DNA of 6,563 nt from JBIIUJ01 sp044340025 (lineage in GTDB: Bacteria > Pseudomonadota > Alphaproteobacteria > Caulobacterales > Aquidulcibacteraceae), in contig JBIIUJ010000133.1 in the NCBI GenBank assembly GCA_044340025.1, forward strand, positions 1-6,563. The letters run 5' to 3'. Under the pieces are notes generated by a model that was given only the letters and a program-made list of their open reading frames with translations, was not told where the DNA came from and ran no database searches. The translations under genes were made by a program, and so were the position numbers. Position 1 is the first letter of the stretch. Each line of letters starts with the position of its first letter. This document shows positions 6,479 to 6,563 of the stretch, piece after piece.

Positions 6479-6503
6479 ACCTCCCCCGCAAGCGGGGGAG
6501 GAT
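6475..6503 (+). repeat. Palindromic 29-bp intergenic repeat, copy 1
   Basis: The copy consists of CGACACCTCCCCC, then the centre GCAAGC, then GGGGGAGGAT. Its core is a perfect 10-bp stem (6480-6489 with 6492-6501) with a two-base AA loop. It is of the REP/BIME style common between genes in GC-rich alphaproteobacteria. It probably stabilises or terminates the upstream message, but it lacks the T-run of a classic intrinsic terminator. Confidence 0.8.
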
Positions 6504-6525
6504 GAGCTCGAGCGGGCAGGCACAC

Positions 6526-6554
6526 ATCCTCCCCCATTCACGGGGGAGGTGTCG
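6526..6554 (-). repeat. Palindromic 29-bp intergenic repeat, copy 2, inverted
   Basis: Read on the minus strand, this is the same 29-bp unit as copy 1, with 13-base and 10-base flanks identical and only the 6-base centre changed (GTGAAT instead of GCAAGC). Its own stem is 8 bp (6528-6535 with 6542-6549). The two copies face each other across 22 bp, so the whole 6475-6554 stretch can also fold as one long inverted repeat. Confidence 0.8.
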
Positions 6555-6563
6555 CTGGAGGCG

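Noticed and set aside
6480..6549. Intrinsic (rho-independent) terminator
   Set aside because: The stems are strong but neither is followed by a run of T, so I describe them as repeats with only a possible role in transcript ending.

Overview
The window is GC-rich alphaproteobacterial DNA. It is an end piece of a photosynthesis gene cluster that encodes bacteriochlorophyll a production and its control. All six genes I can support lie on the + strand: ppaA/aerR (cobalamin-binding antirepressor), ppsR/crtJ (PAS-PAS-HTH repressor), bchG (bacteriochlorophyll synthase), bch2 (a PucC/LhaA-type carrier of the Rhodobacter ORF428 type), bchP (geranylgeranyl reductase) and a small unrecognised three-helix membrane protein. 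The genes identify a purple bacterium or an aerobic anoxygenic phototroph. In the Rhodobacter arrangement, as I recall it, bchE and bchJ lie between ppsR and bchG, and idi follows bchP. Here bchE and bchJ are absent from that position and the small membrane protein takes the place of idi. An aerobic phototroph using the oxygen-dependent AcsF cyclase elsewhere is therefore plausible, but this is inference. The C-rich palindromic repeats at the right end are of a style I associate with Caulobacterales, Hyphomonadaceae and similar groups; that is only a weak lineage hint.

Layout. Positions 1-253 are non-coding and carry two oppositely oriented PpsR-box-like elements at the far left. By gene-order analogy, a divergent gene (bchF is my best guess) would start just outside the window. 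ppaA (254-1141) and ppsR (1182-2627) form a regulatory pair 40 bp apart. A 73-bp gap follows, with a third box of the same type directly in front of bchG. Then comes a tightly packed unit: bchG and bch2 overlap by 4 bp, bch2 and bchP are 5 bp apart, and bchP and the small gene are 5 bp apart. The window closes with a hairpin and an inverted doublet of a 29-bp palindromic repeat (6464-6554).

How it works together. BchG attaches the geranylgeranyl tail to bacteriochlorophyllide a and BchP reduces the tail to phytyl. Bch2 probably handles or delivers the finished pigment to membrane complexes. PpsR represses such genes under oxidising, aerobic conditions by binding TGT-N12-ACA-like sites, and PpaA/AerR with its B12 cofactor modulates PpsR. 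All three box-like sites here share the form TGTCAA-N9-ACG, so the window appears to contain the regulators and some of their own targets. I saw no mobile element, CRISPR array, tRNA or rRNA, and no clearly new multi-gene system. The points most worth a second look are the variant boxes, the small membrane protein and the probable leaderless start of bchG.
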